Origin: G965197005 sp965197005
Lineage (GTDB): Bacteria > Pseudomonadota > Gammaproteobacteria > Pseudomonadales > Oceanobacteraceae
NCBI GenBank assembly: GCA_965197005.1
Contig: OZ239982.1
Coordinates: 434,001 to 498,000 of the forward strand
Length of the DNA: 64,000 bases
Reading direction: 5' to 3'
Shown here: positions 8,534 to 18,793 of the stretch, piece by piece
Layout of the letters: each line of letters starts with the position of its first letter
Numbering within the stretch: the first letter of the stretch is position 1
Notes under the pieces: model-generated
Databases searched by the model: none
What the model was told of the DNA's origin: nothing
The model's input: the letters and a program-made list of their open reading frames with translations, nothing else
Translations under genes and position numbers: made by a program

Positions 8534-10047
8534 CGTAAGAAAAATTGATAGGCTGGGTTTTGGGTTTCATCATAAAAGCGATAGTTGCTGTCTTTGAGCA
8601 TAGATTTGAGCTGTTTACGTTCATTTTTAGGTACTTGTAGCCCTACAAATACACGCCCGAATGCCGCACCATGATTGCGATAATGGAATAAAGAGATGTT
8701 GTAGCGTTTACCTAGATAGCGTAAAAATTCAATTAATGCCCCTGGGCGTTCAGGAAATTCAAAGCGATATACGACTTCATCGTCTACGCTTTTGGGGGCA
8801 GGTCCGCCTACTAGATGGCGTACATGGTATTTTGCTAGTTCGTTGTCGGATAAGTCGAGCACTTGATAGTCATTGTTTTTTAAGCTGGTTAATAAGTCTT
8901 CTCGTGCATTTGCTGCGCTACTGATTTTAATGCCGACATAGATATTGGCGGTATTATCACAGGCGTAGCGATAGTTAAATTCAGTGATTGCACGTTTACC
9001 AAGTAAGCTACAGAATTTTTGAAAGCTACCTGGTTTTTCTGCTAGGGTTACGCTTAGAATGATTTCTCGCCCTTCGCCTATTTCAGCTACTTCTGAAACG
9101 TAACGTAGGCGGTCAAAGTTAATATTTGCGCCACTTAAAATGGCAACTAGATTTTGCTGTTTGCATTGTTCTCTTTCTATGTATTTTTTAAGCCCTGCGG
9201 TAGCTAGTGCGCCTGCAGGTTCGCTAACACTTCGGGTATCGTCAAAAATATCTTTAATGGCGGCGCAAATTTCATCGGGGGTGCAGGTGATGACTTCATC
9301 TACATGGTCTTTGCAGATGTCCCATGGGTGTTTGCCTATTTGTGCAACTGCAACGCCATCAGCAAAAATGCCGACTTGTTTTAATGTGCTGCGTTTGCCT
9401 GTTTTTAAGGCTGCTGCAAGGCAGGCAGATTCACTGCTTTCTACGCCAATTATTTTGGTCTCTGGGTGTAGTGCTTTGACATAGGCACTAATGCCTGCAA
9501 TGAGACCGCCACCACCGACAGGTATAAAAATAGCGTCAATGGGGGTGTTGCTTTGACGCAGTAATTCCATGGCGATAGTGCCTTGACCTGCAATGGTGTC
9601 TGGGTCATCGTATGGGTGGATATAGCTCATGCCTTGTTCGGCAACCAGTTTTTGTGAGTAAGCAAAGGCATCATCAAAGGAATCGCCTTGTAATACGACT
9701 TTTGCTCCCATTGCACGTACTGCTTTTACTTTGATTTCAGGACAGGTAAGTGGCATAACAATGGTGGCTTTTATACCTAGTTTATTGGCTGCTAGTGCCA
9801 GTCCTTGAGCGTGGTTGCCAGCAGAGGCGGCCACTACGCCTTGTTGCTTTTCTGTGTCGCTAAGCTGTAGTACTTTATTGTATGCACCACGAATTTTAAA
9901 TGAGTGCACTGGTTGTTCGTCTTCACGTTTTATCCATATCTGGTTGTTGAGGCGCTGGCTTAAAAATTCTGCTGGCTGTAGGGCACTTTCTTTAACCACG
10001 TCATAAATACGTGCCTGTAAAATTTTTTTTAAATAGTAATTTAGCAT
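8530..10047 (-). CDS. ilvA: Threonine ammonia-lyase, biosynthetic (IlvA)
   Basis: This PLP enzyme deaminates threonine to 2-oxobutanoate, the first committed step to isoleucine. The ATG at 10047 gives 505 residues beginning MLNYYLKKILQARIYDVV, matching the Pseudomonas-type start; the frame is open 16 codons further up but that extension looks non-native. The PLP lysine lies in HSFKIRGAYNK and the phosphate loop is PVGGGGLIAG. Two C-terminal ACT-like regulatory repeats (about residues 330-500) indicate the isoleucine-inhibited biosynthetic form. It heads the operon with the DUF423 gene and trmB and is divergent from rpiA. Confidence 0.95.
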   Translation of the reverse strand: MLNYYLKKILQARIYDVVKESALQPAEFLSQRLNNQIWIKREDEQPVHSFKIRGAYNKVLQLSDTEKQQGVVAASAGNHAQGLALAANKLGIKATIVMPLTCPEIKVKAVRAMGAKVVLQGDSFDDAFAYSQKLVAEQGMSYIHPYDDPDTIAGQGTIAMELLRQSNTPIDAIFIPVGGGGLIAGISAYVKALHPETKIIGVESSESACLAAALKTGKRSTLKQVGIFADGVAVAQIGKHPWDICKDHVDEVITCTPDEICAAIKDIFDDTRSVSEPAGALATAGLKKYIEREQCKQQNLVAILSGANINFDRLRYVSEVAEIGEGREIILSVTLAEKPGSFQKFCSLLGKRAITEFNYRYACDNTANIYVGIKISSAANAREDLLTSLKNNDYQVLDLSDNELAKYHVRHLVGGPAPKSVDDEVVYRFEFPERPGALIEFLRYLGKRYNISLFHYRNHGAAFGRVFVGLQVPKNERKQLKSMLKDSNYRFYDETQNPAYQFFLR

Positions 10048-10148
10048 AAAAATGTATGTAAAAAAGTAGTAAGATAGGTGGGTATTGTAACGCACTACCT
10101 GTATGAATGCTTGCAGGTTTTATCATTTAATTAACATTAGGATGTTGT

Positions 10149-10829
10149 ATGTCTCAAGATAGTATGAAAAAAGCCGCTGCCTGTTACGCTATGAGCTGGC
10201 TAGAACCTCAATTAACTTCTAGTACGCTAGTTGGTGTGGGTACAGGCTCTACCGTTAATTTTTTTATTGCTCAGTTAGCTGAACATCGGCATAACTTTAA
10301 GGGGGCGATTGCCAGCTCTAAACAAACTGAGCGATTGCTTGGGGAGTATCATATTCCTGTGTTTGAGTTAAATGAGGTGGAGCAGCTTGATGCGTATATT
10401 GATGGCGCAGATGAGATTGATACTAGTATGTCTATGATTAAAGGAGGAGGGGCTGCTTTAACTCGTGAAAAAATTGTAGCGGCGGTGGCAACTACGTTTG
10501 TGTGTATCGCAGATACCAGCAAGCAGGTTAAGGTGTTGGGTAAGTTTCCTTTGCCTGTAGAGGTCATTCCTATGGCGCGTGAATATGTTGTGCGGGAGCT
10601 GAAAAAATTAGGTGGTAAGGCATTGCACCGTGAAGGTGTTATTACTGACAATGGCAATCATATTTTAGATGTGCATGGGCTTAAAATTACGCAACCGCAG
10701 GTTTTAGAGCAGAAAATCAATCAAATTGTAGGGGTGGTAACAAATGGGTTATTTGCGCATAGAGCGGCAGATATTGCTTTTTTAGCAGATGCTAAAGGGG
10801 TGAGTGCTCAATATGCAAAAGCGCAGTAG
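10149..10829 (+). CDS. rpiA: Ribose-5-phosphate isomerase A
   Basis: RpiA interconverts ribose-5-phosphate and ribulose-5-phosphate in the pentose phosphate pathway. The 226-residue protein shows GVGTGSTVNFF (phosphate binding), DGADEID and KGGGAALTREKI (catalytic Lys and Glu). Length is normal for the family. It is divergent from ilvA, an arrangement seen in many gammaproteobacteria. Confidence 0.97.
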   Translation: MSQDSMKKAAACYAMSWLEPQLTSSTLVGVGTGSTVNFFIAQLAEHRHNFKGAIASSKQTERLLGEYHIPVFELNEVEQLDAYIDGADEIDTSMSMIKGGGAALTREKIVAAVATTFVCIADTSKQVKVLGKFPLPVEVIPMAREYVVRELKKLGGKALHREGVITDNGNHILDVHGLKITQPQVLEQKINQIVGVVTNGLFAHRAADIAFLADAKGVSAQYAKAQ

Positions 10830-10875
10830 CTTTTTAAGTTTAAATGAAGGTTAATTGGTTATAGTTAGGTTAAGT

Positions 10876-13551
10876 ATGCGTTGGTTAAAAGTGGGTCTTT
10901 TGAGTTTGTTGCTGACGCTCTTGCTGTTGGTATTGCTGTTGGTTTTTTTGCCTAATTTGTTGCGTATGCCATTGCAGTCTGCATTGCCTATGGTGCTTAA
11001 TCTGTCAGGATTTAAACAGACCAGAGTTGAGGTGCAAAGTTTATCTTGGCAGCATGTTAATATTGAGTCTTTGACTTTTACATTGGCGGATAAAACACGT
11101 GTTTATAGTGAGGATATTGTTTGGCATTTTTCCCCTTGGAGGCTGTTATCTGGCGAATTGGGTCAGTTGAATGTGACCAAAATTAGCGTTCAATTGGCCT
11201 CTAAAAAGAGTTTAAAAACAAATCGTCCAGCAGCTTTGCCTGTTGCTTCTATAAACTACCAGTTGCCTAATTTAAAAGCGTTTTTTGGGACTTATTTTCA
11301 TCAGTTTAGGCTGTCTCAAGTGGCTTTGACTCATACTGATTTTAATGCAAACTTTAAGTTTCTTTTAAATTCCAAACAGGCAGATTTAGAGGGAGAGTTA
11401 CGCAGTTTACAAAGAGATAAAAGCATTAATTTTAAGCTGCAATTTGATGTTGCAGGTGCATTAACAGCAAGGTTTTATCATAAGCAAAAAATCTATGCAA
11501 AAATACAGGCAAATATTCAGCAAAGTGCGACTCAAAGCCAGTTAACTTTGAGTCAGAGCATGCCCGATATGACTTTATTTTCAAGTTTTTTACCAGCAAC
11601 AATGCAAACGTGGTTTGCAGCATTTAAAAGTCAATCTTTGCAAGCAAATCTGAGTTTGCCTAATCAAGGGGTATTGCCTAATTCTGCTGCTGTAAGCATA
11701 CAGGTTGGTTTACAAACACGGGCGCATAAAATAAATGCTAAGCAAAGCTGGCATACAGGTGCGCTGCAATTAGAGGTTGATAAAAAAGCAGGTAATGATG
11801 GTGTTGATTTTAAATTGTCGGCAGCAAAACCACTTTCGGCAAGTGTTTATCGCCTGCATAACATGCTGCCAAAAATACAGGTTAAGCTGCTGAATACAAA
11901 GGCGCAGTCTCTTGTTAGTGGGCATTGCCAGTTGTTGTTAATGCAGTGTCAGGGGCAGGCTTATTTACGGTTGTTGGCAGTGAGCCAAGATAATCGTGTT
12001 ACGCTCAAATTGAAACCGACATTTAATTGGCAAGTAAGTGAGCATTTACAATTAACCTCAAGTTTGGATTTTTTAGCAAATCTCAATTTAGCTGATGTGC
12101 CCGTGCGTACAACACGGGTAAGTAGCCAAATTACGGCAAGTTTAGATGCACAAAATAATTGGCGCATACACTTACCTACAGGGGTTAAGCAAAGTTTACA
12201 GCTAAAAGCAATTAATGGTTGGCAAACCGCACAGCCATTGGCTTTAACTTGGTTATCTGATTGGCAAGGCTCAGGGCAGTTACATAGGATTTTTGCTACC
12301 AAGTTTGAGCCGCTTAGCTTGCAGCTTAATCCAGTGGTATTACAGCAGTCTCTTAAACATGCTGAATTATTGTTAGGTGTAACTGACATTTTGTGTCGCC
12401 CTGCTGATTTATGGCAAGAGCGGGTGCTTAATTGTTCGTTAAATGCTCATATTAAGCGTTCTAATTATGGTGATTGGCCAGTGCCAGAGATGATGTTAAG
12501 TAGTGAGCTTAGCTATCTGCATAAAGCGCAAGCATTGCAGGCTTCAGGGCGGCTTACAGGTGCTAATAAACAGCTTAAATTGAATTATAAATTGGCGCAT
12601 AAATTAGATGTTAATAAAGGTAATATGCAGTTGCACCTTGAGGATATGTCATTAAAACTGGCTGATTTAAAATTAAAAAAGCTCAGCAAGCTCAGCAAAC
12701 TCAATATTTTAAATGGCTATGCAAACGCTCAAGGTTGGCTTAATTATCAAAAGCAAGGGGAAAAATGGCAGCTTACGCCTGATGTGATGTTAACAATTAA
12801 CCAGTTGGCAGGGGTGTACGATAATAGCAGTGTATTTGAAGATTGGAATTTACATTTGACTTTGCATCGTCCTGAAAATAAAGATTATTTATTAGCGGCA
12901 AATTTGCGTGGTGCAGCATTTAATCCGGGAGTAAAAATACAGCAGTTGCTTGCTAGTGGACAAATGCAAGTACCTGAAGATTTACAGTCATTTCAGTTGA
13001 AGGTTCATCAAATCAATGCCAATTTATTTGCAGGACGTATTTATACACCGCCTTTTGTGTACGCAAGTAAGAAGAAAGTGAATGCCATTTCAGTGGTGGC
13101 AGAAGGCTTATCTTTGACACAAATAGCACAGTTATCAAAAGGTTCTAAGGTGTCTGCAAGTGGTACTTTAGATGGTGCAATTCCCATTTTATTAGATGCA
13201 AAAGGTGTGAATGTGCCAAATGCTAAGTTATTTGCACGTGCCCCAGGTGGTTTGGTTAAATTTAAGTCAGGCGCTGGCGATTCGTTAAAGCAATCTAATG
13301 CGGTGGTTGGTATTGCTATTGATGCGTTGGCAAATTTTCATTATAACCAGTTGAATATTGAAGCAAACTACCAACCTAAAGGAGATATGCTCGCCAAACT
13401 TAAATTTACAGGATTTAATCCAGACTTTTTTGATGGGCAAGCAACCAACCTGAATGTTAATTTAACCTCTAATCTCTTAGATTTATTAGAGAGTGCCAGA
13501 ATTGCAGATAATCTAATTGAGAATATTGAGGATAAATATGGAGCAAATTAA
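10876..13551 (+). CDS. YdbH-like AsmA-type envelope protein
   Basis: This 891-residue protein has one N-terminal membrane anchor (about residues 6-30, LLSLLLTLLLLVLLLVF) and then a long beta-rich periplasmic region. The C-terminal block (GTLDGAIPILLDAKG, LFARAPGGLVKF, then LNLTSNLLDLL-like strands) matches the YdbH/dicarboxylate-transport family, one of the AsmA-like proteins that carry phospholipid between the membranes. The ATG at 10876 follows TTAGG; a TTG at 10855 with AAGG upstream is an alternative start. Family identity is fairly clear, but function here is inferred. Confidence 0.75.
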   Translation: MRWLKVGLLSLLLTLLLLVLLLVFLPNLLRMPLQSALPMVLNLSGFKQTRVEVQSLSWQHVNIESLTFTLADKTRVYSEDIVWHFSPWRLLSGELGQLNVTKISVQLASKKSLKTNRPAALPVASINYQLPNLKAFFGTYFHQFRLSQVALTHTDFNANFKFLLNSKQADLEGELRSLQRDKSINFKLQFDVAGALTARFYHKQKIYAKIQANIQQSATQSQLTLSQSMPDMTLFSSFLPATMQTWFAAFKSQSLQANLSLPNQGVLPNSAAVSIQVGLQTRAHKINAKQSWHTGALQLEVDKKAGNDGVDFKLSAAKPLSASVYRLHNMLPKIQVKLLNTKAQSLVSGHCQLLLMQCQGQAYLRLLAVSQDNRVTLKLKPTFNWQVSEHLQLTSSLDFLANLNLADVPVRTTRVSSQITASLDAQNNWRIHLPTGVKQSLQLKAINGWQTAQPLALTWLSDWQGSGQLHRIFATKFEPLSLQLNPVVLQQSLKHAELLLGVTDILCRPADLWQERVLNCSLNAHIKRSNYGDWPVPEMMLSSELSYLHKAQALQASGRLTGANKQLKLNYKLAHKLDVNKGNMQLHLEDMSLKLADLKLKKLSKLSKLNILNGYANAQGWLNYQKQGEKWQLTPDVMLTINQLAGVYDNSSVFEDWNLHLTLHRPENKDYLLAANLRGAAFNPGVKIQQLLASGQMQVPEDLQSFQLKVHQINANLFAGRIYTPPFVYASKKKVNAISVVAEGLSLTQIAQLSKGSKVSASGTLDGAIPILLDAKGVNVPNAKLFARAPGGLVKFKSGAGDSLKQSNAVVGIAIDALANFHYNQLNIEANYQPKGDMLAKLKFTGFNPDFFDGQATNLNVNLTSNLLDLLESARIADNLIENIEDKYGAN

Positions 13552-13672
13552 AGTGTGTGTCTTTTTATAGACTTTTGCATAGGGTTGCGCTTATTTGATT
13601 TTACAGAAAGGTTTAAAATTAGATAATAATTGATTTATAGGGCAGTCAAACCTATGAAAAAGGAGTATGGTT

Positions 13673-13694
13673 AAGCCATAAACAGGCTTTTGTT
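13673..13694 (+). terminator. Weak terminator-like hairpin before hemB
   Basis: AAGCC (13673-13677) pairs with GGCTT (13685-13689) and is followed by TTGTTT. It lies in the 200-bp gap between the YdbH-like gene and hemB. A perfect -10 box TATAAT at 13720-13725 lies just downstream and may serve hemB, but no good -35 is at normal spacing. Confidence 0.4.
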
Positions 13695-13751
13695 TGAGCA
13701 TGAATTTTTACATTATTTTTATAATATCTTTTTATTTAAGTAGATAACACC

Positions 13752-14780
13752 ATGACTTTTAATCATTTTCAACGTCAATTTCCGACAACACGACTACGCA
13801 GAATGCGCCGTGCTGATTTTTCTCGCCGTTTAATGCAAGAGACTCAATTAACCGCTGCTGATTTGATTTACCCTATGTTTGTGCTTGAGGGCAAAGCCCA
13901 GCGTCAAGCAGTTAAATCTATGCCGGGAATTGAGCGTTTATCAATTGATTTGTTGGTGCAAGAAGCACAAGAGATTGCGGCCTTAGGCATTCCTGCTATT
14001 GCTTTATTTCCTGTTATTGATAATACGCATAAAAGTCTGTTGGCTAAGGAGGCTTTTAATCCTGATGGTTTGGTGCAGCGTGCTTTATATGCGCTTAAAA
14101 AGACCGTTCCTGAATTGGGTATTATCACTGATGTGGCGCTTGATCCTTATACGACTCATGGACAAGATGGCATTATTGATGAACAAGGTTATGTGCTTAA
14201 TGAGCAAACTACAGAGGTATTAGTTAAGCAGGCTTTATCGCATGCTCATGCAGGTGCAGATGTGGTTGCACCTTCAGATATGATGGACGGGCGTATTGGT
14301 TTAATTCGTCAAGCATTGGAGCAAGCTGGATTGATTAATACTCAAATTTTGGCGTACTCAGCTAAATATGCGTCTGCTTATTATGGACCATTTCGTGATG
14401 CGGTTGGTTCTGCAGCTCAGTTAGGTAAGGCTGATAAAAAAACATATCAAATGGATATTGCTAATAAAGATGAAGCCTTACATGAGGTTGCCCTAGATTT
14501 AGCTGAGGGTGCCGATATGGTGATGATAAAGCCCGGTATGCCTTATTTGGATATTGTTAAGGCGGTTAAAGAAGAATTTAAAGTACCGACATTTGCATAT
14601 CAGGTTAGTGGTGAATATGCGATGCACCAAGCGGCATTCGCTCAAGGCTGGCTAGACAAAAAGACGGTCATGCACGAATCTTTACTCTGTTTAAAGCGGG
14701 CTGGTGCTGATGCGATTTTAACCTATTTTGCAAAAGAATATGCCCAGTATTTAGCAGATAATATTTCATCGAATAAATAA
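13752..14780 (+). CDS. hemB: Delta-aminolevulinic acid dehydratase (porphobilinogen synthase)
   Basis: HemB condenses two 5-aminolevulinate molecules to porphobilinogen in haem synthesis. The active-site lysines are Lys205 (AYSAKYASAYYGP) and Lys260 (VMIKPGMPY). The metal-site segment reads DVALDPYTTHGQDG, without the cysteine triad of zinc enzymes, which marks the magnesium-type class found in Pseudomonas. The 342-residue length is normal. ppk starts 10 bases after the stop, so the two are probably co-transcribed. Confidence 0.97.
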   Translation: MTFNHFQRQFPTTRLRRMRRADFSRRLMQETQLTAADLIYPMFVLEGKAQRQAVKSMPGIERLSIDLLVQEAQEIAALGIPAIALFPVIDNTHKSLLAKEAFNPDGLVQRALYALKKTVPELGIITDVALDPYTTHGQDGIIDEQGYVLNEQTTEVLVKQALSHAHAGADVVAPSDMMDGRIGLIRQALEQAGLINTQILAYSAKYASAYYGPFRDAVGSAAQLGKADKKTYQMDIANKDEALHEVALDLAEGADMVMIKPGMPYLDIVKAVKEEFKVPTFAYQVSGEYAMHQAAFAQGWLDKKTVMHESLLCLKRAGADAILTYFAKEYAQYLADNISSNK

Positions 14781-14790
14781 GGAGCAATAG

Positions 14791-16899
14791 ATGATAAATG
14801 CAACAGAACACGCGGTTATTGATGTTGATGGCAATGATTTACACAATCCTGAGCTGTATATAAATCGAGAATTAAGTCATTTACAGTTTAATATTCGAGT
14901 ATTAGAGCAAGCGTTAGATAAAGACCACCCTTTATTAGATAGACTGTTTTTCTTATGTATCTTTAGCAAAAATCTTGATGAGTTTTATGAAGTTAGGGTG
15001 GCAAATTTAACCGAACAATTAAGATTTGCCAGAGAGTTAACAGGGGCCGATGGTAAGCACCCTCAGCAGGTGTTAGATGAAATTTATACTTTGGTTAGCC
15101 AGTGTATTGAGCGTCAGTATCATATTTTAAATGACCAGTTATTACCTGAATTAGAAGAGCAGCAAATATATTTTCGTCGTCGTCGAGATTGGAGTAAAGC
15201 CCAACGTGCGTGGGTGCATGAGTATTTTGAGCAAAAAATTCGTCCTTTAATCAGTCCATTAGGGTTAGATCCAGCACACCCATTTCCTCGCTTGGTTAAT
15301 AAAAGTTTGAATTTTATTGTTTCACTGGAAGGTAAAGATGCTTTTGGGCGTGAAGATGGTTTGGCTATCATTCCTGCGCCTCGTTCTTTGCCTAGAAGTA
15401 TACGCATACCTGATGAGCTTACCGATGGCGGTGATCATTTTATCTTTTTATCTTCGGTGATCCATGAATTTGCTCAAGATTTATTTCCTGGTATGCGTGT
15501 CAAAGGTTGTTATCAATTTCGCTTAACTCGTAATGCAGATTTAGATTTAGAAACAGACTTAGGCTCAGATTTGGCCTCGGTATTAGAAGATGAGCTGCAT
15601 TCTCGTAATTATGGCGAAGAAATGCGTTTAGAAGTGGTAGATATTTGCCCTGATGAACTGGTTAATTTTTTACTTAACCAATTTAATTTATCTAGTAAAA
15701 ATTTATTTAAAGTAGATGGTCCTGTTAATCTGGCACGTTTAATGGAGGTGATTGGTGAGGTTAATCGCCCTGATTTACAATATCCTAAATTTACCCCAGG
15801 TTTGCCGAATAAATTGAAATTTAAAAAAGGTCTATTTGATAGCATCAGTGAAAAGGATTTTTTATTACTTCACCCCTTTGAATCTTTTACTCCAGTGGTT
15901 GATTTATTGCGTGAAGCTGCTAAAGACCCAGATGTAAAAGCAATTAAAATGACACTCTATCGGACAGGGGCAAAATCAGAGTTGGTTAATGCCTTAGTTG
16001 ATGCGGCTCGTAATGGTAAAGAGGTCACCGTTGTTATTGAACTGAGAGCAAGGTTTGATGAGGAAGAAAATCTATATTTAGCAAATCGCTTACAAGAAGC
16101 GGGTGCGGTGGTTGTATATGGCGTGGTGGGCTATAAAACACATGCTAAAATTTTACTGATAGTCCGTAAAGAGAAAAATGAATATCGCCGCTATGTGCAT
16201 TTAGGGACAGGCAACTATCATGCTGGCAATGCCCGTGCTTATACGGATTATAGCTATATGACTTGCGATAAAGTGCTGGCAGAAGATGTACATAAGGTCT
16301 TTTTGCAACTAACGGGTATGGGTAAAGAGTTGTCGATTAAAAAGCTCTTTCATGCACCTTTTACATTACATAAAAATCTCTTGGCATTAATTGAGCGAGA
16401 ACGTAAAAATGCTGAAGCAGGTAAGCCTGCGTTAATTCGTGCTAAGGCAAATGGATTGACCGAAGCTAAGTTAATTCGTGCTTTGTATCGGGCATCTCAG
16501 GCAGGGGTAAAAATAGAGTTGATTATCCGGGGTATGTGCTGTTTGCGCCCTGGCATTAAAGGGGTATCAGAGAACATTCATGTACGCTCTGTGATTGGAC
16601 GTTTTTTAGAACATACCCGCGTCTATTATTTTTATAACAATGGCGATGATCAAATTTATGCAGGCAGTGCAGATTTAATGGAGCGCAATTTACTTAATCG
16701 AGTAGAAACCGCATTTCCTATGGAAAATGAAAAGCTAAAACAGCGTATGAAAGCAGATTTAGAAAGCTATATGCGTGATAACTGTCAAGCCTGGGTGTTG
16801 CAATCAGATGGTCGTTATCAGCGTTGTCAACCACAAGCAGGAGAGGAAACTTTTAAGGCACAAGCCGCATTATTAAATAGTTTGGCCGCAGGCAGTTAA
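14791..16899 (+). CDS. ppk1: Polyphosphate kinase 1
   Basis: PPK1 polymerises the gamma-phosphate of ATP into polyphosphate. The 702-residue protein begins with the N domain (YINRELSHLQFNIRVLEQA). It contains the phosphohistidine region YKTHAKILLIVRKE and the second conserved histidine in YVHLGTGNYHAG, followed by the ARAYTDYS motif. The C-terminal RGMCCLRPG is also conserved. It follows hemB closely. Confidence 0.97.
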   Translation: MINATEHAVIDVDGNDLHNPELYINRELSHLQFNIRVLEQALDKDHPLLDRLFFLCIFSKNLDEFYEVRVANLTEQLRFARELTGADGKHPQQVLDEIYTLVSQCIERQYHILNDQLLPELEEQQIYFRRRRDWSKAQRAWVHEYFEQKIRPLISPLGLDPAHPFPRLVNKSLNFIVSLEGKDAFGREDGLAIIPAPRSLPRSIRIPDELTDGGDHFIFLSSVIHEFAQDLFPGMRVKGCYQFRLTRNADLDLETDLGSDLASVLEDELHSRNYGEEMRLEVVDICPDELVNFLLNQFNLSSKNLFKVDGPVNLARLMEVIGEVNRPDLQYPKFTPGLPNKLKFKKGLFDSISEKDFLLLHPFESFTPVVDLLREAAKDPDVKAIKMTLYRTGAKSELVNALVDAARNGKEVTVVIELRARFDEEENLYLANRLQEAGAVVVYGVVGYKTHAKILLIVRKEKNEYRRYVHLGTGNYHAGNARAYTDYSYMTCDKVLAEDVHKVFLQLTGMGKELSIKKLFHAPFTLHKNLLALIERERKNAEAGKPALIRAKANGLTEAKLIRALYRASQAGVKIELIIRGMCCLRPGIKGVSENIHVRSVIGRFLEHTRVYYFYNNGDDQIYAGSADLMERNLLNRVETAFPMENEKLKQRMKADLESYMRDNCQAWVLQSDGRYQRCQPQAGEETFKAQAALLNSLAAGS

Positions 16900-16917
16900 T
16901 AATAAATAGATTTATTG

Positions 16918-16946
16918 TTGGTCAGTTTGCTTAACTAGTATATAAT
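16918..16946 (+). promoter_or_regulatory. Sigma-70-type promoter for the GGDEF gene
   Basis: TTGGTC (16918-16923) is followed after exactly 17 bp by a perfect TATAAT (16941-16946), 34 bp before the diguanylate cyclase ATG. It lies just after the ppk stop, so the GGDEF gene is likely its own transcription unit. Confidence 0.65.
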
Positions 16947-16980
16947 TTACTTTAGTTAAAATAATCAACCCAATTAATAC

Positions 16981-18159
16981 ATGCTTAAAGCCAATCTTTT
17001 AAAACTATTCCATGCTTGGAATATGTCTAATATCTTTGAGTGGACAGAAGTAAAAAGAGCACAATTTGTTGTGCTTTTTTCTGGCTTTTTATCTATCTAT
17101 ATGCTGACTATTTTATGGTTGGTAGTCTGTTTTGATTTTAATGTGGACGGCTTAAATTTAGATGCCTTTAGACAAGCCCATACATCAGCCGCTATTTATG
17201 TTTCTCTTTCGGTAATGTTATTTATTGTAGGTTTTTATCTCACTGATGCATCACATGTGACACAGGGTGCCTTTGTATTTTTAGGTATGATGATTTATAG
17301 CCTTGGTAATGTCATAGCACTTTATTATGTTGGCGTTTTTTCTATTGTTGGTGGAGTTGCCTTATCAGGCGGTCCAGTTGTCGGTTTATTGCTATTTAAT
17401 TGGCGCACTGTGCTGCTCTCTTTCTTTTTTGCTCTTTTTGTCTCTTTGGGTATGGTGGGATTGTCCCTATCTGGCAGACTGCCTTATGCCGCCTTAGCTA
17501 ATTCCGATTCGCCTCTGCTGTTTGATTATTCATGGTTTATGATTGTATCTGCGCTGGTCATTCCGCAAGTGGTCTCTATTTTATATATTGCTTATGTGTC
17601 TGTTAAATCATGGCATTTACGTGAGAGCATGGTGTGTTATTTATCACAAACCGATGAATTAACGCAGCTTAGTAATCGACGAGTATTTATGGAAAAATTA
17701 CTCGAGAGCATCGCTGTAGCTAAAAAACAACAAATGCCCTTATCGTTGTTAATGATGGATTTGGATTATTTTAAAAAAATCAATGATGAGCATGGACATC
17801 AGGTCGGTGATAAAGCCATTCAAATTACTGCTAAAATTATGCAAGAAACCTTTCGTAATAGTGATAACCTTGCCCGTTATGGTGGCGAAGAATTTTGTAT
17901 TACATTGGCAAATACCTCTTTGGAGGTGGCATTGGATAAAGCAGAAGAATTGCGTAAAAAAATTGATGCCTACCAAGATGAAATGTTGCCCTTACTTAAT
18001 TTAAGCGCAAGTATTGGTTTGTTTACTTGGAACCCAAGAACTTGCCCTGTAGAAATGGACAGCAACCTGTTGCTAAAAACCGCTGATGATGCACTTTACC
18101 AAGCCAAAGCAGACGGCAGAAATTGTGTGCGTGTCGGACGGCTTAACTCTGAAAAATAG
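16981..18159 (+). CDS. Membrane-bound diguanylate cyclase (GGDEF)
   Basis: This 392-residue protein has about five or six N-terminal hydrophobic segments (residues 30-215) and then a C-terminal GGDEF domain. The active site reads YGGEEF with the upstream DLDYFKKINDEHGHQVGD, so it should make cyclic di-GMP. RNSD five residues before GGEEF fits the RxxD product-inhibition site. The membrane part is not a family I can name. Its last 17 bases overlap the convergent phage-P-like gene. Likely targets are motility and biofilm, given the flagellar brake gene elsewhere in the window. Confidence 0.9.
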   Translation: MLKANLLKLFHAWNMSNIFEWTEVKRAQFVVLFSGFLSIYMLTILWLVVCFDFNVDGLNLDAFRQAHTSAAIYVSLSVMLFIVGFYLTDASHVTQGAFVFLGMMIYSLGNVIALYYVGVFSIVGGVALSGGPVVGLLLFNWRTVLLSFFFALFVSLGMVGLSLSGRLPYAALANSDSPLLFDYSWFMIVSALVIPQVVSILYIAYVSVKSWHLRESMVCYLSQTDELTQLSNRRVFMEKLLESIAVAKKQQMPLSLLMMDLDYFKKINDEHGHQVGDKAIQITAKIMQETFRNSDNLARYGGEEFCITLANTSLEVALDKAEELRKKIDAYQDEMLPLLNLSASIGLFTWNPRTCPVEMDSNLLLKTADDALYQAKADGRNCVRVGRLNSEK

Positions 18160-18793
18160 CCTGTAACTTAGCAAAATTAGCCAGTGCTTGGTGCTTGTCA
18201 ACAGTAACGCTGGTTTCTTTGGGTAATGCTTTAGTTATTTCAAGGGTTAAATCTTCTCCATTTTGTAAACGCTTGAGTAATATTTCATAATTGCGTTTAA
18301 ATACAGGAAAAGCCGTTTTTTCTGTATTTGATGCTAAAAAAAACCAATCACTTGCTCGTCCTGCATAATAAACCGCAGGGTGACTCCACTTAAACTGTCT
18401 TTTAGGCTGAGGTGCGCGGCAAGCCTCAATATATGCTTGATAGGCATCTGCCATACCCTCGTTTAAATAAGTATCACAGCGACGAATTATTTCTGCCAAA
18501 GTAGGTAGGTATTGATTTTCTTTACTTGCACTTTCCGCTGCTTGCATTAGGTTGTGGTAGGTATAGCCGTTGAGGGCATTAAGCCATAGACGTTTTGCCA
18601 TATTTAATGCTCCCGCTTCTGGGTAGGCCTTTAAAAACTGATTGTGATAGCTAAAGCGAAATAGCTCAAATATTTGGTTGACCGCTTCAATCAGTTCAGT
18701 ATTGGCAGGTTTAGTATGCCCAACTGGTATCTTTGAGGCGTTCGAGACTGGTTTCAGCTGTTGCGTAACCTGATTGAGAAGATTGCTGTCCAT
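18143..18793 (-). CDS. Phage replication protein P-like protein (probable helicase loader)
   Basis: This 216-residue protein resembles the lambda P / replication protein P family. It has a helical core around IFELFRFSYHNQFLKAYP, MAKRLWLNALNGYTYHNLMQA and the segment YLPTLAEIIRRCD. Members load or bind the replicative helicase DnaB. The ATG at 18793 is preceded by CAGGG; an upstream in-frame ATG at 18817 is possible. Either start lies inside the end of the DnaT-like gene, giving an unusually long overlap of 83-107 bases in another frame. No start codon exists in a position that would avoid the overlap. With the DnaT-like gene it probably supplies primosome functions in place of DnaC. Confidence 0.65.
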   Translation of the reverse strand: MDSNLLNQVTQQLKPVSNASKIPVGHTKPANTELIEAVNQIFELFRFSYHNQFLKAYPEAGALNMAKRLWLNALNGYTYHNLMQAAESASKENQYLPTLAEIIRRCDTYLNEGMADAYQAYIEACRAPQPKRQFKWSHPAVYYAGRASDWFFLASNTEKTAFPVFKRNYEILLKRLQNGEDLTLEITKALPKETSVTVDKHQALANFAKLQAIFQS